Made by a program: the position numbers and the translations under genes. From NCBI RefSeq assembly GCF_950023065.1, contig NC_088679.1:46252001-46316000 (forward strand): 64,000 bases of DNA, given 5' to 3'. Positions 23,411 to 35,040 of this stretch are shown piece after piece. How positions within the stretch are numbered: the first letter of the stretch is position 1; each line of letters starts with the position of its first letter. Under the pieces are notes generated by a model, which was not told where the DNA came from, did no database searches, and worked only from the letters and a program-made list of their open reading frames with translations. This stretch comes from Planococcus citri. Taxonomy: Eukaryota; Arthropoda; Insecta; Hemiptera; Pseudococcidae.

Positions 23411-25473
23411 TCTTTCAGAAAAATCAACGGGAATAACGGGATCACTACAAAATGTTTAAAAATGTAAAAATATGCAAAAAAATCAATCATTATAAATTTA
23501 CGTGAATTTTATAAACGTAGCTCGGCATTCAAAGTAGTGAAAAAAATCGATATAAAAATTCAGGAAATCAATCAGCTACCAACGCAAGATACAGCTCAAC
23601 AATAAATACATTTCAGTTTTATACGCCTCCCCCCCACCGCTTTCACGAGAAAAACTCAGGCAATCGCTCATCACTAAGTAAGTACTAAAAAAAACACATT
23701 TTTGCAAACGTTTCATCAGTTTCCTTTTAGTTTTCATCACTCTAAAACAGGAGACTCCAAAGGTCACAAATGGGTTATTTTGGGTGTACATATACCTATT
23801 TTATTCTACACAGTCGTTATAATTGTGAATTTTGAATCCAACTGAGGAAAATTGTAAAACGAGTAGTAGTACGTAATATGATACCTATTGGTAAATATTC
23901 ACCAGTTTTATAGAGTTCTTCACATGTTGTACCTATCTTGGAACCTAATTTTAGAAAAATACGTGATTTTCAAAACCAGAATGGCTTAGGAAAAAAATGT
24001 CTACGATTATAGAGTCTAGGTACAAAAATCTGAAAAAAATTCATTATGGTGAAAAAATACACCTGATTATAATTTTTATGAATAATGATTAACGTTTTAT
24101 TTCATTTGATCGAGCTCTGTGTAGCCTTCGAATCATTTTTTTTCCACGATATGAATAATAAACTTGATACGTAGTGAATTTCCGTACCAAGATGAACGTG
24201 CTACAGAAGTAAAAATTTTTCATTAGTAGTTTAAAATGATTTTTCTACATAAATCGAAGTATTTGGCGAAACTGCACGACATTCGGGTTAGAATTTTATT
24301 GATTTTTCTCAAAAGTTTACCTAATAAGGTATAAGGTACATTTGAAATATCGAACAAAAAAGTAACCATAAATCTTGTCGAACAATTATAAACAGACACC
24401 TATTTTTATAGATATACGTGGCATACACCTTCAGTTTGTAATACGTTCGAAATCACGACAATCTCATTAACACATCAAGTCAGATCATGTACACAGACAA
24501 AATTGCAACATTAATGTTTGATATTTGAAGTAACGACGTTTGATCAAACTTATCAAGTTAATTATTACCCTTTTATCTAACGCTACACCTAATGAACCGC
24601 CTTATAAGCACCTGTACTGCATCATTTAGTCGTATTAAGGATTTAACGCCTGCACCTAGAAGCTTTCAGCAAGGTCTTCCAAAAAATAAAACGAAAACTT
24701 CCTACTTCAAAATGACTTCATCGTGACCACGAATTGTATCATCGCGTTAAGCGCCGTACGTCGTACGTACGAGTACATTAAAATCGAAGGTCTTTAAATA
24801 GGCATAACAATAGAAAATTTTCACGTTTTTCTGGCCGATTCGTTTACGGAAATTAAGCCGATCACGATTCACGTGTCGACCACTGAACAACTCTTTTTCG
24901 AGATCATTTTCACGATAAGGTGGGTTTCACGCAGAGCATCCGCTTTTCTACCAACGACACCGGCAATAAAAATCAAATTATTTGCAATATCGACGCGATA
25001 AAAATTTGTTCTACTTCTACCATAAACGACTACATAATGAAATCAACATCGTAAAAAATTTCCGATTAATGTACCGTCCGTCGGGTCAAAAGTTAGAAGT
25101 GTTAGAACAAGTTATATGTAACTTTTATGCGTTCAGATGTCATTTATTAAGCTTTTTAACACCTTTTATTTGGCCGAATGGAAACAGTGGTTCGCAAAAC
25201 AAACACCACCATATAAATCTAATACACCTTAAATTTATGTAAATTTCGTGTCAAGGTATTCATTTTTCAATATGCTAGATAAAATTACAATTTTTTTTGC
25301 AAACCATCGCGTAAAAACCACACAGATTTTTCAGATTATAGTCGCCTAGGAAATTTCGCCTCTTTATGACAGCCAACAAATGCCAAAATTTTTTTCCATA
25401 TTTACTCGTCCTTGTCCTAAAATTCTGCAATCAACAGCAGATTAAATTTCGCATTACATCAGTATCGTTTCAG
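23411..25473. other. Non-coding stretch, possibly intronic
   Basis: 23411-24400 is repeat-like. 24400-25250 has a more even base mix. Within it, a plus-strand frame from 24982 (TTG) to 25242 stays open for 86 codons with fairly balanced residues (for example LMYRPSGQKLEVLEQV), but it has no ATG start, splice context or recognisable domain. I list it here and not as a gene. A self-complementary CGTACGTCGTACGTACG string lies near 24755. Confidence 0.35.
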
Positions 25474-25729
25474 AATCGGTACCAAAATATTTATCACTAT
25501 CGATGTGAAAGTATTCGTGTTGTTCGATGATAAAACCAATACAACTGGTACGATTGATTTTTTGTCCGGAATGTCAAAAATGCGTCCGCTTACATATTCA
25601 TCATCGATCGGATACCTACTCAATATTATGCATTTCGAAATTACTCAATTCCCGAAAGCTGTTGGTTACTGGACAGGCATCAAAGAAACCCCGCGTATTT
25701 TTCTCTTCAAATCGGAGAAATTTTTTTGA
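25474..25729 (+). CDS. Low-confidence candidate terminal exon
   Basis: A plausible acceptor (AGTATCGTTTCAG) at 25473 is followed by about 85 open codons to a TGA at 25727-25729. The frame begins IGTKIFITIDVKVFVLFDD and has a balanced residue mix with few low-complexity runs, unlike most chance frames in this window. No ATG is near the 5' end, so it would have to be an internal or last exon. I cannot link it to the exon at 19893 with any certainty and recognise no domain. A chance open frame in a less AT-rich patch remains a real alternative. Confidence 0.2.
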
Positions 25730-25762
25730 AAGTGTAAAAGTAGCAGTATTTCAATCTACGGT

Positions 25763-25783
25763 ACCTGTTGATGATCAACAGGT
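25763..25783. repeat. Perfect short palindrome
   Basis: Arms ACCTGTTGAT and ATCAACAGGT separated by a single G. It lies just after the candidate exon stop. With such a short loop it is more likely a protein-binding palindrome or chance than an RNA hairpin. Confidence 0.5.
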
Positions 25784-26906
25784 GTCCTGAGTGTATTTAA
25801 AAAACAGATTTATACGTTGATTTTTCATCACAGTACTGCAGACGTCTTTCTTTTCCTGATATGCACTGTCGAGGACAACAGAGAAAATTCTTTTATTTTT
25901 TACAGCTGTTTGAGCAATAATAATGAAGAAGAAAATTTTCAATTGAGGATAGAGAAAAAAAGTGAAAAATGAAATTAAAAATGCTTCGACTTCCAAGTGA
26001 AAAAAAAATGAAAAGAGGAAAGAATTCATTTTCAAAGAATTCTTTCTAAATTTGAACAAAAATCTCAAACTGTCCTGCTTTGTACGCGAATTTTTTGTTT
26101 TTTTTGAAAAAATGAAAACCCAAACGACGAATTCTCATCGAAATTTGTGTAAAAAAAAAAAAAAATACTACGTACTTAGACTTACTTGTATAAACAAAAA
26201 GATACCGAGGGGAAAAAATCGAAAGTCTCTATCAAATTTTTCTCAGTTCGAGTCAATATTTCAACATTACACAATTTTGTCATTTCGGTAAAAAAAAAAG
26301 CATCGCTTAAAAATTCGCACTATGAAAAAAATTGGATTATAAAATTCATTTTCTGAATAAGTGATACATTTTAAACCATTTGATTCGAACCTGAAAAGTG
26401 TTAGAAGTGTACGGTGGAGGAAGTGGAGGGATTTTTTAAAGAAAATTTAGTTTATAAGTAGAGGTCAAGTATCTCCCTTCACTCCTCATCGGAAGCATCC
26501 CTTCTGAAGTGATTTAAATATAATCATAAAAAGTGGAACATTTTCTCGAGGCTCGACATACGTTTAGAACTAGCCGCAATCAATTTGGAGAAAGACGAGA
26601 ATCTACTTCCACTTATGAGGGTGGAGAAAATTTTGAGAAATTTTCTGCAGAAATCAAAACATTTTTCAGCCTGTTTTTTTTTCTGTTTGGCAATTGAATT
26701 TCCCGCAATTCACGTATAATCATCTTTCATTGTCAAATTGATATTTTTACCTCAAGATTTTCTCTATTCGTAAAAAAAACTAACAGACTGAAATTACGAT
26801 TAGCTTTTTCATCCATTTTCCAGAATTCATCAAAAATTGGAAAATCAACTTTGACAGCTTAAAATGTAGTTTTGAGACAGGGGCGTAGCAAACCAATTTC
26901 ACTAGT
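25784..26906. other. Repeat-like non-coding stretch
   Basis: A/T homopolymer-rich DNA without coding signal. Near its end the string GGGGCGTAGCAAACC (26880-26894) precedes a long G tract. This looks like the terminal region of a DNA transposon family common in insects, but no matching inverted end was found. Confidence 0.35.
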
Positions 26907-26923
26907 GGGGGGGGGGGGGGGGG
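26907..26923. repeat. G17 homopolymer
   Basis: Seventeen consecutive G residues in an otherwise AT-rich setting. Shorter G or C runs of 10-14 occur at about 1039, 13130, 21430, 42750 and 43825. Assembly length error is likely at such a tract. Confidence 0.9.
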
Positions 26924-26992
26924 TGTTAAGAAAATATTGGATTTCAACAATTTTAGACACAATTTACAAATTTACAAGTTGTCAGTTAATTA

Positions 26993-27022
26993 TTTTCTTT
27001 CTTTCTTTCTTTCTTTCTTTCT
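26993..27022. repeat. (TTTC)n microsatellite
   Basis: About seven TTTC units. The complementary AAAG repeat follows at 27254-27270, so the two can pair. Both lie just outside the left arm of the large inverted repeat. Confidence 0.9.
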
Positions 27023-27253
27023 GTCAGTCTCAATACATCCTAATTATTACTCAGAAGAGAAGTACAAAAAAACCTAACATTTCTGCACATTTGAACTATA
27101 TAAAAAAAACACGCGTGTACTTCCATCAAGTCTACGCTGTCTACGCACTAATTTTCACACAAATATGTATACTTGAAAACATTAAAATCAGCTCATCCAC
27201 GCAGCCTTATCTTAATCGGTTAATTTCAAATTATAATTTCGCATTAGGCGAAA

Positions 27254-27270
27254 AAGAAAGAAAGAAAGAA
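27254..27270. repeat. (AAAG)n microsatellite
   Basis: About four AAAG units, the complement of the TTTC repeat 230 bases upstream. It ends eight bases before the outermost match of the large inverted repeat. The intervening 27023-27253 holds no recognisable feature. Confidence 0.85.
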
Positions 27271-27314
27271 AAACTAATAGAGCATTTACCAAATTGTTGC
27301 GTTTCTCTGCCGTT

Positions 27315-27960
27315 CACTACGTGGAGGACAACTCTCCAGCGCTACTATTGAAAGGCATGATATTTTCTTCACAAAAATGCAATTTTTTCGATTGTTCGCG
27401 AGTTCGGGTGAATTTTTATGTGGTCTCAAATTAAAGACAATGAGATTCCCTATCGATTGATGTTAAATTTTTATCATTTCGCGTGAAAATAACGATTTTA
27501 TAATATGAATACTTCCATTTACCGATTTTTGCATACTACATATGTCAACTTCAAACTCAAAATACTCAAAATTTTCAGTGAACACATAGGTATTTTAATG
27601 AAGCAAAATGTTCGTAATTTTATCCTCTTTAAAATGGGGGTCTCCCGAAATCTCTACATTTAACCGTTGAAAAGTTTTCGAAGCTGAAAGTTGCGAAAAC
27701 AATGCAAAAACCAGCTGCGAGCGGTAGTGTTGAACTTTGAACTAAAATTACTCAAAATTTTGAGTGGACACATAGGTATTTGAGTAATACAAAATGTTCG
27801 TAATTGTATCCTCTTTAAAATACTTTTGTACCCAAAGCTCTACCTCTGACCATTTAAAAGTTTTCGAAGTTTAAAGTTGCGAAAACCAAATAAAAAACCA
27901 GCTGCGGGTAGTAAATATTGAAATTTGAACTAAAATTACTCAAAATTTTGAGTGGACACA
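27315..27960 (+). repeat. Outer left arm block, identical to the right arm
   Basis: 646 bp that match 29475-30120 as a reverse complement with no mismatch found on base-by-base reading. The block covers a unique leader (27315-27553) and the first two of three tandem units (starts near 27554 and 27740), and it ends just after the start of the third (27928). The match breaks where the left third unit lacks ATAGGTA present in the right one. Confidence 0.85.
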
Positions 27961-29474
27961 TTATTTGAGTAATGCAAAATGTTCGTAATTGTATCCTCTT
28001 TAAAATACTTTTTTACCCAAAGCTCTGCTTCTCACCATTCAAAAGTTCCTGAAGGTCAAATTTGCGAAAAGTGATAAAATAATTGTATTATTATGTTCTC
28101 ACAAGGGAAACTCTTGAGGTGTCCGCTTCCGATTTGAACGGGACCGCGATTTCTGGAAAGAGCATGTTCTAAAACTCCCAAATCTAAATTTTCAGCTGCC
28201 CAAGTTCGTTTTTCGATTTTTGGCGAATTTTTGAAAATCCAAAATTGACTATTTTGGTGATTTATGCTTTTTTTTAAAAAGTACGTACTTGATCAGTAAA
28301 AATGTTCAAAGTAAGTCCTAAAACTGATATTAACCCCCAAATCCAAATTTCGCCATTTCCAGCCATTCGGGAGCCTCCAGCGCTATTTTTCAATTTCTCC
28401 AGAATTATTAATTTGCTTCAGAAGGCGTAAATATGAAATTGGACAGCTAAAAATCGAGTTGTGTGTCATACTCAACTTGTTCGACGAATTTATCCACATT
28501 TGAGCCGATTCTGGAGGGGACGCCTCAAGAGTGGTTTTCTGACCAGCTTTTTTCATAATAAAAATATCCAAAAATCAAAAATTTCTCGTTTGCGAGAAAA
28601 TTATCGAGAAATGCGCGAATCGCTGTATTTTGTCATTAATCAAGCCCACGAGGGAGAATTTCCCCATTTCCAGCCTTTCTGGAGCCCCTGGAGAAATTGA
28701 AAAATCGCGCTGGAGGCTCCAGAATTGTTGGAAATGGTGACATTCGTCCTCGTGGGGTTAGTTCATGACAAAATACTATGATTCGCGCAAATTTCGAAAA
28801 TTTTCTCGTAATCGGGGAACTTTTGATTTTTTCAGATTTTTTATTTGAAAAAAAGCTGGTCAAAAAACCACTCTTCAGGTGTCTCCTCCAGAATCGGCTG
28901 AAATGAGGATGAATTCGTTAAACAAGTCGAGTATGACACACAACTCTATTTTCAGCTGCCCAACTTCATATTCACGTCTTCTGGAGCAAATTTAAAATTC
29001 TGGAGAAATTGAAAAATCGCGCTGGAGGCTTCAGAATGGCTGGAAATGCCGAAATTAGGATTTGGGAGGTTAATATCACTTTTTTAGGTCTTATTTTGAA
29101 CATTTTTACTGATCAATTACGTACTTTTTTTTAAAAAAAGCATAAATCACCAAAATAGTCAATTTTGGACTTTCAAAAATTCGCCAAAAATCGAAAAATG
29201 AACTTGGGCAGCTGGAAATTTGGTTTTGGGAGTTTTAGAACATGCTCTTTCCAAAAATCGCGGCCCCGTTCAAATCGGAGGCGCGGAGGCGGGCACCTCA
29301 AGAGGTTCCCTTGTCAATCACATACCCATTACCCATACCTATAGTGTTGATCAGTGACCTCTTTCCGCGACTTTGATCTTCAAGAACTTTTGAACACTGA
29401 GAGGTAGAGCTTTGAGTAAAAAAGTGTTTCAAAGAGGATAAAATTACGAACATTTTGCGTTACTCAAATACCTA

Positions 29475-30120
29475 TGTGTCCACTCAAAATTTTGAGTAAT
29501 TTTAGTTCAAATTTCAATATTTACTACCCGCAGCTGGTTTTTTATTTGGTTTTCGCAACTTTAAACTTCGAAAACTTTTAAATGGTCAGAGGTAGAGCTT
29601 TGGGTACAAAAGTATTTTAAAGAGGATACAATTACGAACATTTTGTATTACTCAAATACCTATGTGTCCACTCAAAATTTTGAGTAATTTTAGTTCAAAG
29701 TTCAACACTACCGCTCGCAGCTGGTTTTTGCATTGTTTTCGCAACTTTCAGCTTCGAAAACTTTTCAACGGTTAAATGTAGAGATTTCGGGAGACCCCCA
29801 TTTTAAAGAGGATAAAATTACGAACATTTTGCTTCATTAAAATACCTATGTGTTCACTGAAAATTTTGAGTATTTTGAGTTTGAAGTTGACATATGTAGT
29901 ATGCAAAAATCGGTAAATGGAAGTATTCATATTATAAAATCGTTATTTTCACGCGAAATGATAAAAATTTAACATCAATCGATAGGGAATCTCATTGTCT
30001 TTAATTTGAGACCACATAAAAATTCACCCGAACTCGCGAACAATCGAAAAAATTGCATTTTTGTGAAGAAAATATCATGCCTTTCAATAGTAGCGCTGGA
30101 GAGTTGTCCTCCACGTAGTG
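29475..30120 (-). repeat. Outer right arm block, identical to the left arm
   Basis: Reverse-complement partner of 27315-27960. Just outside it the arms still match (ATAGAGCATTTACCAA, CTCTGCCG), but the right side carries extra bases, so the original repeat was longer than the identical block. Confidence 0.85.
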
Positions 30121-30170
30121 ACGGCAGAGAGTATGCATGCCCGCATTGCTCCGATTGGTAAATGCTCTAT

Positions 30171-33100
30171 AACAATGAAAAGTACATGGTATTAATAACA
30201 CGGAAACGCGTCCAAAAGAGAGGTTAACATCTTACCACCTCATCCAGACATTACAGACACTTAACACGAATCGCATACGAACGTCAACGGTTGTTGAAAT
30301 GAAGCAACCAGCCGACTTGAAGAAGTGTATAGATAGCTCATATAGCATACTTCCTATTGAATATTCATACAGAACAAGTAAACCTCATTTATCTATGTAC
30401 GCCATCGTAATTCAACTCTTTTTTTTCAAACGTCGTGTTACTCTAAATACCGACATTTTATTACATAATGTATTAATTACAGTTTTGTGTCTCTATATTA
30501 TACTATATACCTCTCTGTATAAATGAATCTGCATATACTTCATATATAAGACAATTTATTTGGGAATAAAATTAATGAAGGGGGAAAAAGTCTATACGAT
30601 ACGTAGGTATGTATGTGTATGGGTTACCATTACCACACGTTCTATAAATTTGTCATGCCAAACAAGTTACACTTAAGCAGCACACGCGTTTTATATCACA
30701 GATCGGCGGCTTCTAATTAAATCGTTTATTAGATGAGATATAGAAGGAGAAAAAAATTCCTACCATGAGGTCGAATCATTTAATTAAAAGTAATTATAAT
30801 TATATCTTTTTTTCAAATCAACGTATTAATTCGAATTTCAACAAAGAAATAAACTATGGATGCATTCGAATCAGATCAAGGATTCTTTATCTTTCGGGCG
30901 ATTTCATCGAGCGAACTACCGTTTCGTTTTTAAAAAAAAAACTGCAGCATTTTTCATCCTTCTGCAGACACCTAGAGTTTTACGGTATCGTTTCGACGTT
31001 ACAATTTTTTTTCCACTTCTCTCTTTCAAACGTTCCCACGTGCACAAGGTTATAAAGTATACCTACTACTAGAGCACCGAACCAGATTTATAGGCAGTGT
31101 ATGTATAAGGTGGTGGCGATGGCGGTACTGGAGGTGATGCTGGAGTATAGTTCGATGTTGTGTATTATGTAATGGCAGGGTTCTGGTGTTAAACATATGA
31201 TCTGTTTAATGACAGCGCGAATATAGAGTACGATTGGTGGTTTATTTATATTAATTTATAAATAATTATGCATTTAGCAGACGGGTTAAGGTTACCAACT
31301 AGTCGCCCAAAGAGTCGAATTAGACGTTTAATTATATCGTACCGCGAATATATCCAGTATATGTACCATGGTTCAGTGACCAGCTTTGACCAATTGTAGT
31401 AATTAAACGAAGCCGCCAAAACAACGACGAGCCAAGCGGCCACAGTGCCATTTTATAGCTGGAAATCTGCACACACCAGTTTATTTTCAAATTGGCAAAG
31501 ACAACACGCTATCAGATCAACTATATTACATAAATATTAAATAAGTATCAAGTACAGGGTGTTCAATCAAACGTCTGACATATTTTAGATTTAGGTATAA
31601 CGGTGGAAAGGAGTGAGAAAATCATACTTTGATTTTCGATTACAATTCCACAGGAAATTCAAATCTTAAAGCACCCTATAAAAAGCTTCAGACAATCAGC
31701 TCCTCTAAAAACATGCATTCGAAAATTGAAATGATGAAGTAATGGGCTCCCTCCGCATCCTACCTGCGCAAGTAGATAGACTAGATTTTTTAGCGAAAAT
31801 CAGCCAGTAACGATGAAATCATTATACGAGGCCCAATTTCACAAATTCTCCCTTTCATCAGCGAAAATGTGAAAGAAAGATGAGACAATTTTATTTCAAA
31901 CATGCGAAATATGTATATACTTTCTTGAAACAAGCGAATATAATTCGGGAATCTTACTTTCATAGAATGAGCTCGTTCGAGTACCATATTTTCTGCCAAA
32001 TATACTCGTAGATCTTTAGAAAAATAAACTGACATAATGAGATATTTTTAAAGCAACGCCTAAGTATTTTTGCAGATTATCGCTAGTACGTGTTTGATTT
32101 GCAAAACAGTCGCGAATACTTAGCCTAATATCGAGGTAAAAAAAAATGCACAAAATGTCATCACGTGCGGCAGAAGTCCGCGTAATGTCATCAGTACCGT
32201 TATTGTATCTGTGAAAAGTGAAACTTTGTCGGAATCATGAAAACATTTGGAAAAAATGCTATACGACTGGTAATTTTTTCTCATCGGCGAAGATGACGGA
32301 TGTGCATAAAGTCATGCTGTTCCACACATCTTACATCTTACTACATTTTACCGCACGTATATTAATACACCGTCAAAACTCCAATAAGTAAATCAGATAC
32401 CCTATACGCGAATAAACATATCTTTCAATTGGCATCTGCACACGAGTTCGGGTGATTGTGAAGGATACGAAATTGACAAAGGAGGCGAGGTTGGGGCATC
32501 AAGTTGAAGTTATATTCGCAGTCTGTACGATTGCAGTGCATGATAATGGTCGTAAAAATCGACCTGATGGGTTAAGGTTAATACCCTTATGATTTGTTTT
32601 TATGGTCTACTTTTCAACTCGACGTACATGAAGATGTGAGTAAATTGTATAGTTGGGAAGTCGTCAGTCGTGAAATATGGCGTTTAAGCTCGCATTTAAA
32701 TTAATCAGATCGTGAAAAATTATTACGATTTTTGACTACCTCGCAGTGATGATGCTACGTTCGTTGCAGGCCTATATGGAGTGTTGTAATGTATGTAGAC
32801 TGCTTAGCGGTGTTGATGAAGTGGCTGTGTTCGCTTTCACGCGATTCTCTTAGTTTTTGAATCGAATGGGTTTATTTCCATTTTAATCGTAAATAAAAGT
32901 GTTTGTATACCAGGTGTCCTATCATTCTGGTTGTATGTACTTGTATCTACTCCAGATTTGGTTATGAATTCAACGGGAATTCGAAAAAAAGAAAAACTTA
33001 CACGAACGAGGAGTCTACTATGTGATGTTGGAAAGAGGGGCAAAGATAGTGGAAATTCCAAAGAAAACAATAATTCTAAAGAACAACTCAAGGTGAACTA

Positions 33101-33839
33101 TGAATATTCGACAATAAAATCGTCAATGTTTGGGAATGAAACAGCTATAAGGAAGCAAATTTAAAATAATGCATTGGCGTGTTTTATGAAGTCGATGTAG
33201 GAGAAAAAAATGTAGGTAGGTTAGGTTAGGTACCTAAGTGGCCGCTGGCCTAAAGTAAGTTTTCATGAATACCAAAATGGCGAAATGGCAATCATACATT
33301 TTTACCAGTGTTTTTTTTTTGAAGGCTCTGAATTTGATTTCAATTTATCACAGAAAAGTGTCAATGAATGTAACATGAAGTTTTTGTCCAAGTTTTTCAA
33401 AAGGAGAGGATGGCAAGAAAGCAACATTGCGGATCATTCTTAGTCAAATTCGTATGTATTTTAAACTGAAGAGTCTAGAAAAAAAGTCGAGAAAGTTTTG
33501 TTCAAAAATCATCAAAAGTTGAACATTTATCCACTTTGAAAAATTATATTAGGTACCTAAAAACATTTTTTTTATTCATGGAAACTTGATTAAGTAATAA
33601 AAAATGTTGATACGGTTTGCGAGAATTGATAAGTACATATACCCAATTTGCAGAAAAAGGTCGAAAAAATTGGGCGAAGATCAAGAAAATGTTATAGGTA
33701 TCTGTGATTTTTGAAATTCGATAACAATTCGGGTTTTTGAACGGAGTTGCCCACCCTTATCTAAGGTCACCGTTTGACTTTTCTTCAAAGAAATTTTTTC
33801 CATAAAAAATTTTGGTCTTTTATTTTACAAGGAAATCTT
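30171..33839. other. Non-coding stretch right of the large inverted repeat
   Basis: Mostly unique-looking sequence. At 31246-31443 (minus) a 65-codon frame with a hydrophobic start (AAWLVVVLAASFN) and, further along, a Pro-rich minus-strand stretch at about 31070-31160 (PPVPPSPPPYTY) hint at exons. Neither has convincing start, splice and phase support together. ACAGGGTGTTCAATC at 31556 resembles a common insect transposon end. A GGTTAGGTTAGG string lies near 33221. No gene called. Confidence 0.35.
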
Positions 33840-35040
33840 TAAAACCTGTCAAGTTCAATTGAGCTGAAATTCCGCTCATTGAAAGAACACATTGTCACCC
33901 AGAACTCTGAACAAAATTTTGAGCTGCCGTTGCAATCAACTACGACAGCTGAAAATTTAATCTTGCCATAAGTTCGACATTCCGAACTGATTTGGACAAG
34001 TGAATCGCAAATCCAAGGTGACAGTTGAAAAGAGTATTTTTTCACATGTCGGAAATCTCAAATTTAAAAAAATTTCAAAATTGGCATTTTTTGCAAAAAG
34101 TCACTCAACATTTTTTCCACCCCTAAAACCGACCCCCTTCCGGAATCAATTTCCACACCTAAAGCCGATCGCATTTCCGAATCTATTTCCACCATTTTCA
34201 AGCAGATCTGGAATCTACAGCACAGGTTGATGCTTTTCTTGTCATCTGTTTCGACAGCTGCAAATTTAATCCTCCCATCAATAGCAAATCCATGGTAACG
34301 AGTTAAAAAGTGCAATGTTTTTCAAATCGGAAATTTGAAAAAATTTATAAAAAATTCCAAACACTTTTTTCAATCTTCTAATTTTGACATTGTCTGAATC
34401 GATCGCGATGAGCTTCGAGCCGAATTAGAGCTTCTAGCCAAAGTTGACTCTGCTCAAGGAGACGTCGATATTAGGAATTTTGGGCAGCTAAAACTTTAAT
34501 TTTATGGAAAGTTCGATACTGAGAGTCTGTTGAGGCAGATGAGCAGAAAATTCAGAGTATTGAATAGAAAAATCTACTTTCTAAAAATAAGTTGTCGTGA
34601 ACGGAAAAAATTCCAAAATCTTTTAATTTCTGCATAAAATCATTTTACTTTCTCAAGTTGATTCTCTGAATTGACTACGACCAGTTTTTATCAATCAGGT
34701 ACCGAAATCAGCATAGATTGAGATTTTCAGAATTTTCATCCGACGAGTAACCTTTTCCAAACAAATTTTGATACATCATCCTCAGGTACTCGTGAGTTTG
34801 CAATTTCAAAAAATTCACCAAAAAACGAGAACATCTACTTCGGTAATTCGAAATTTGGTTTCAAGAGTTTGAGTGCCATATTCTATCGGTGTTTTAAATT
34901 TCAGCTAAATCGAAGTAGACAGGTTATGAAAATGTCCAAGTTCTCAAAAAAAAAAATTTGAATCCTCGTAAAATGGTAACATGCTTACACAATAAAAAAT
35001 GAGAATGCCATTTCATGAAGTTTCTAAGCTCAAAATTCAT
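33840..35040 (+). repeat. Dispersed repeat copies, family with CAGCTGAAAATTTAAT
   Basis: The stretch starts with TTGAGCTGAAATTCCGCTCA and contains ACAGCTGAAAATTTAATC, related to 54770-55380 (GAGCTGAAATTTGGCTCATT, ACAGCTGAAAATTTAATTCC). The order of motifs is the same in both. Two or three successive diverged copies seem present here (motif near 33943, 34252, 34484 and a weaker one near 34850). A small internal tandem duplication (CCTAAA.CCGA, TTCCGAATC) lies at 34116-34190. No coding content or terminal repeats, so the class is unknown. Confidence 0.5.

Larger units (their letters stand above)
27278..30170. repeat. Large inverted repeat (palindrome), about 2.9 kb
   Basis: The left half, 27278 to about 28700, is the reverse complement of the right half, about 28735 to 30170, with a near-central loop around 28717. 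For most of the outer part, coordinates of paired bases add up to exactly 57435. The outer 646 bp of each arm are identical; inner parts are diverged with indels; the outermost tips differ by a short insertion in the right arm (30130-30150). Each arm holds about three tandem units of roughly 187 bp and, nearer the centre, GGAGCCTCCAG-type motifs seen elsewhere in the window. Open frames inside are short and mirror each other. No transposase frame, and no target duplication that I could confirm. A transcript would fold into a very long hairpin. Confidence 0.9.

Noticed and set aside
26872..27351. 159-codon open frame on the plus strand
   Set aside because: It runs through the G17 tract, the TTTC and AAAG microsatellites and into the palindrome arm; the translation is made of repeat sequence.
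27278..30170. The palindrome as a CRISPR array or as a classic foldback transposon
   Set aside because: The repeated units are about 187 bp and mirrored, not short repeats with unique spacers; no confirmed target duplication or transposase supports a foldback transposon call.
31070..31443. Minus-strand hydrophobic start (AAWLVVVLAASFN) and Pro-rich tail (PPVPPSPPPYTY)
   Set aside because: They lie in different frames with no ATG in the hydrophobic frame, and no splice pair joins them convincingly; left uncalled.
33212..33235. GGTTAGGTTAGG string resembling the insect telomere repeat TTAGG
   Set aside because: Only two to three units, embedded in ordinary GTAGGTA-rich DNA; too short for an interstitial telomere claim.
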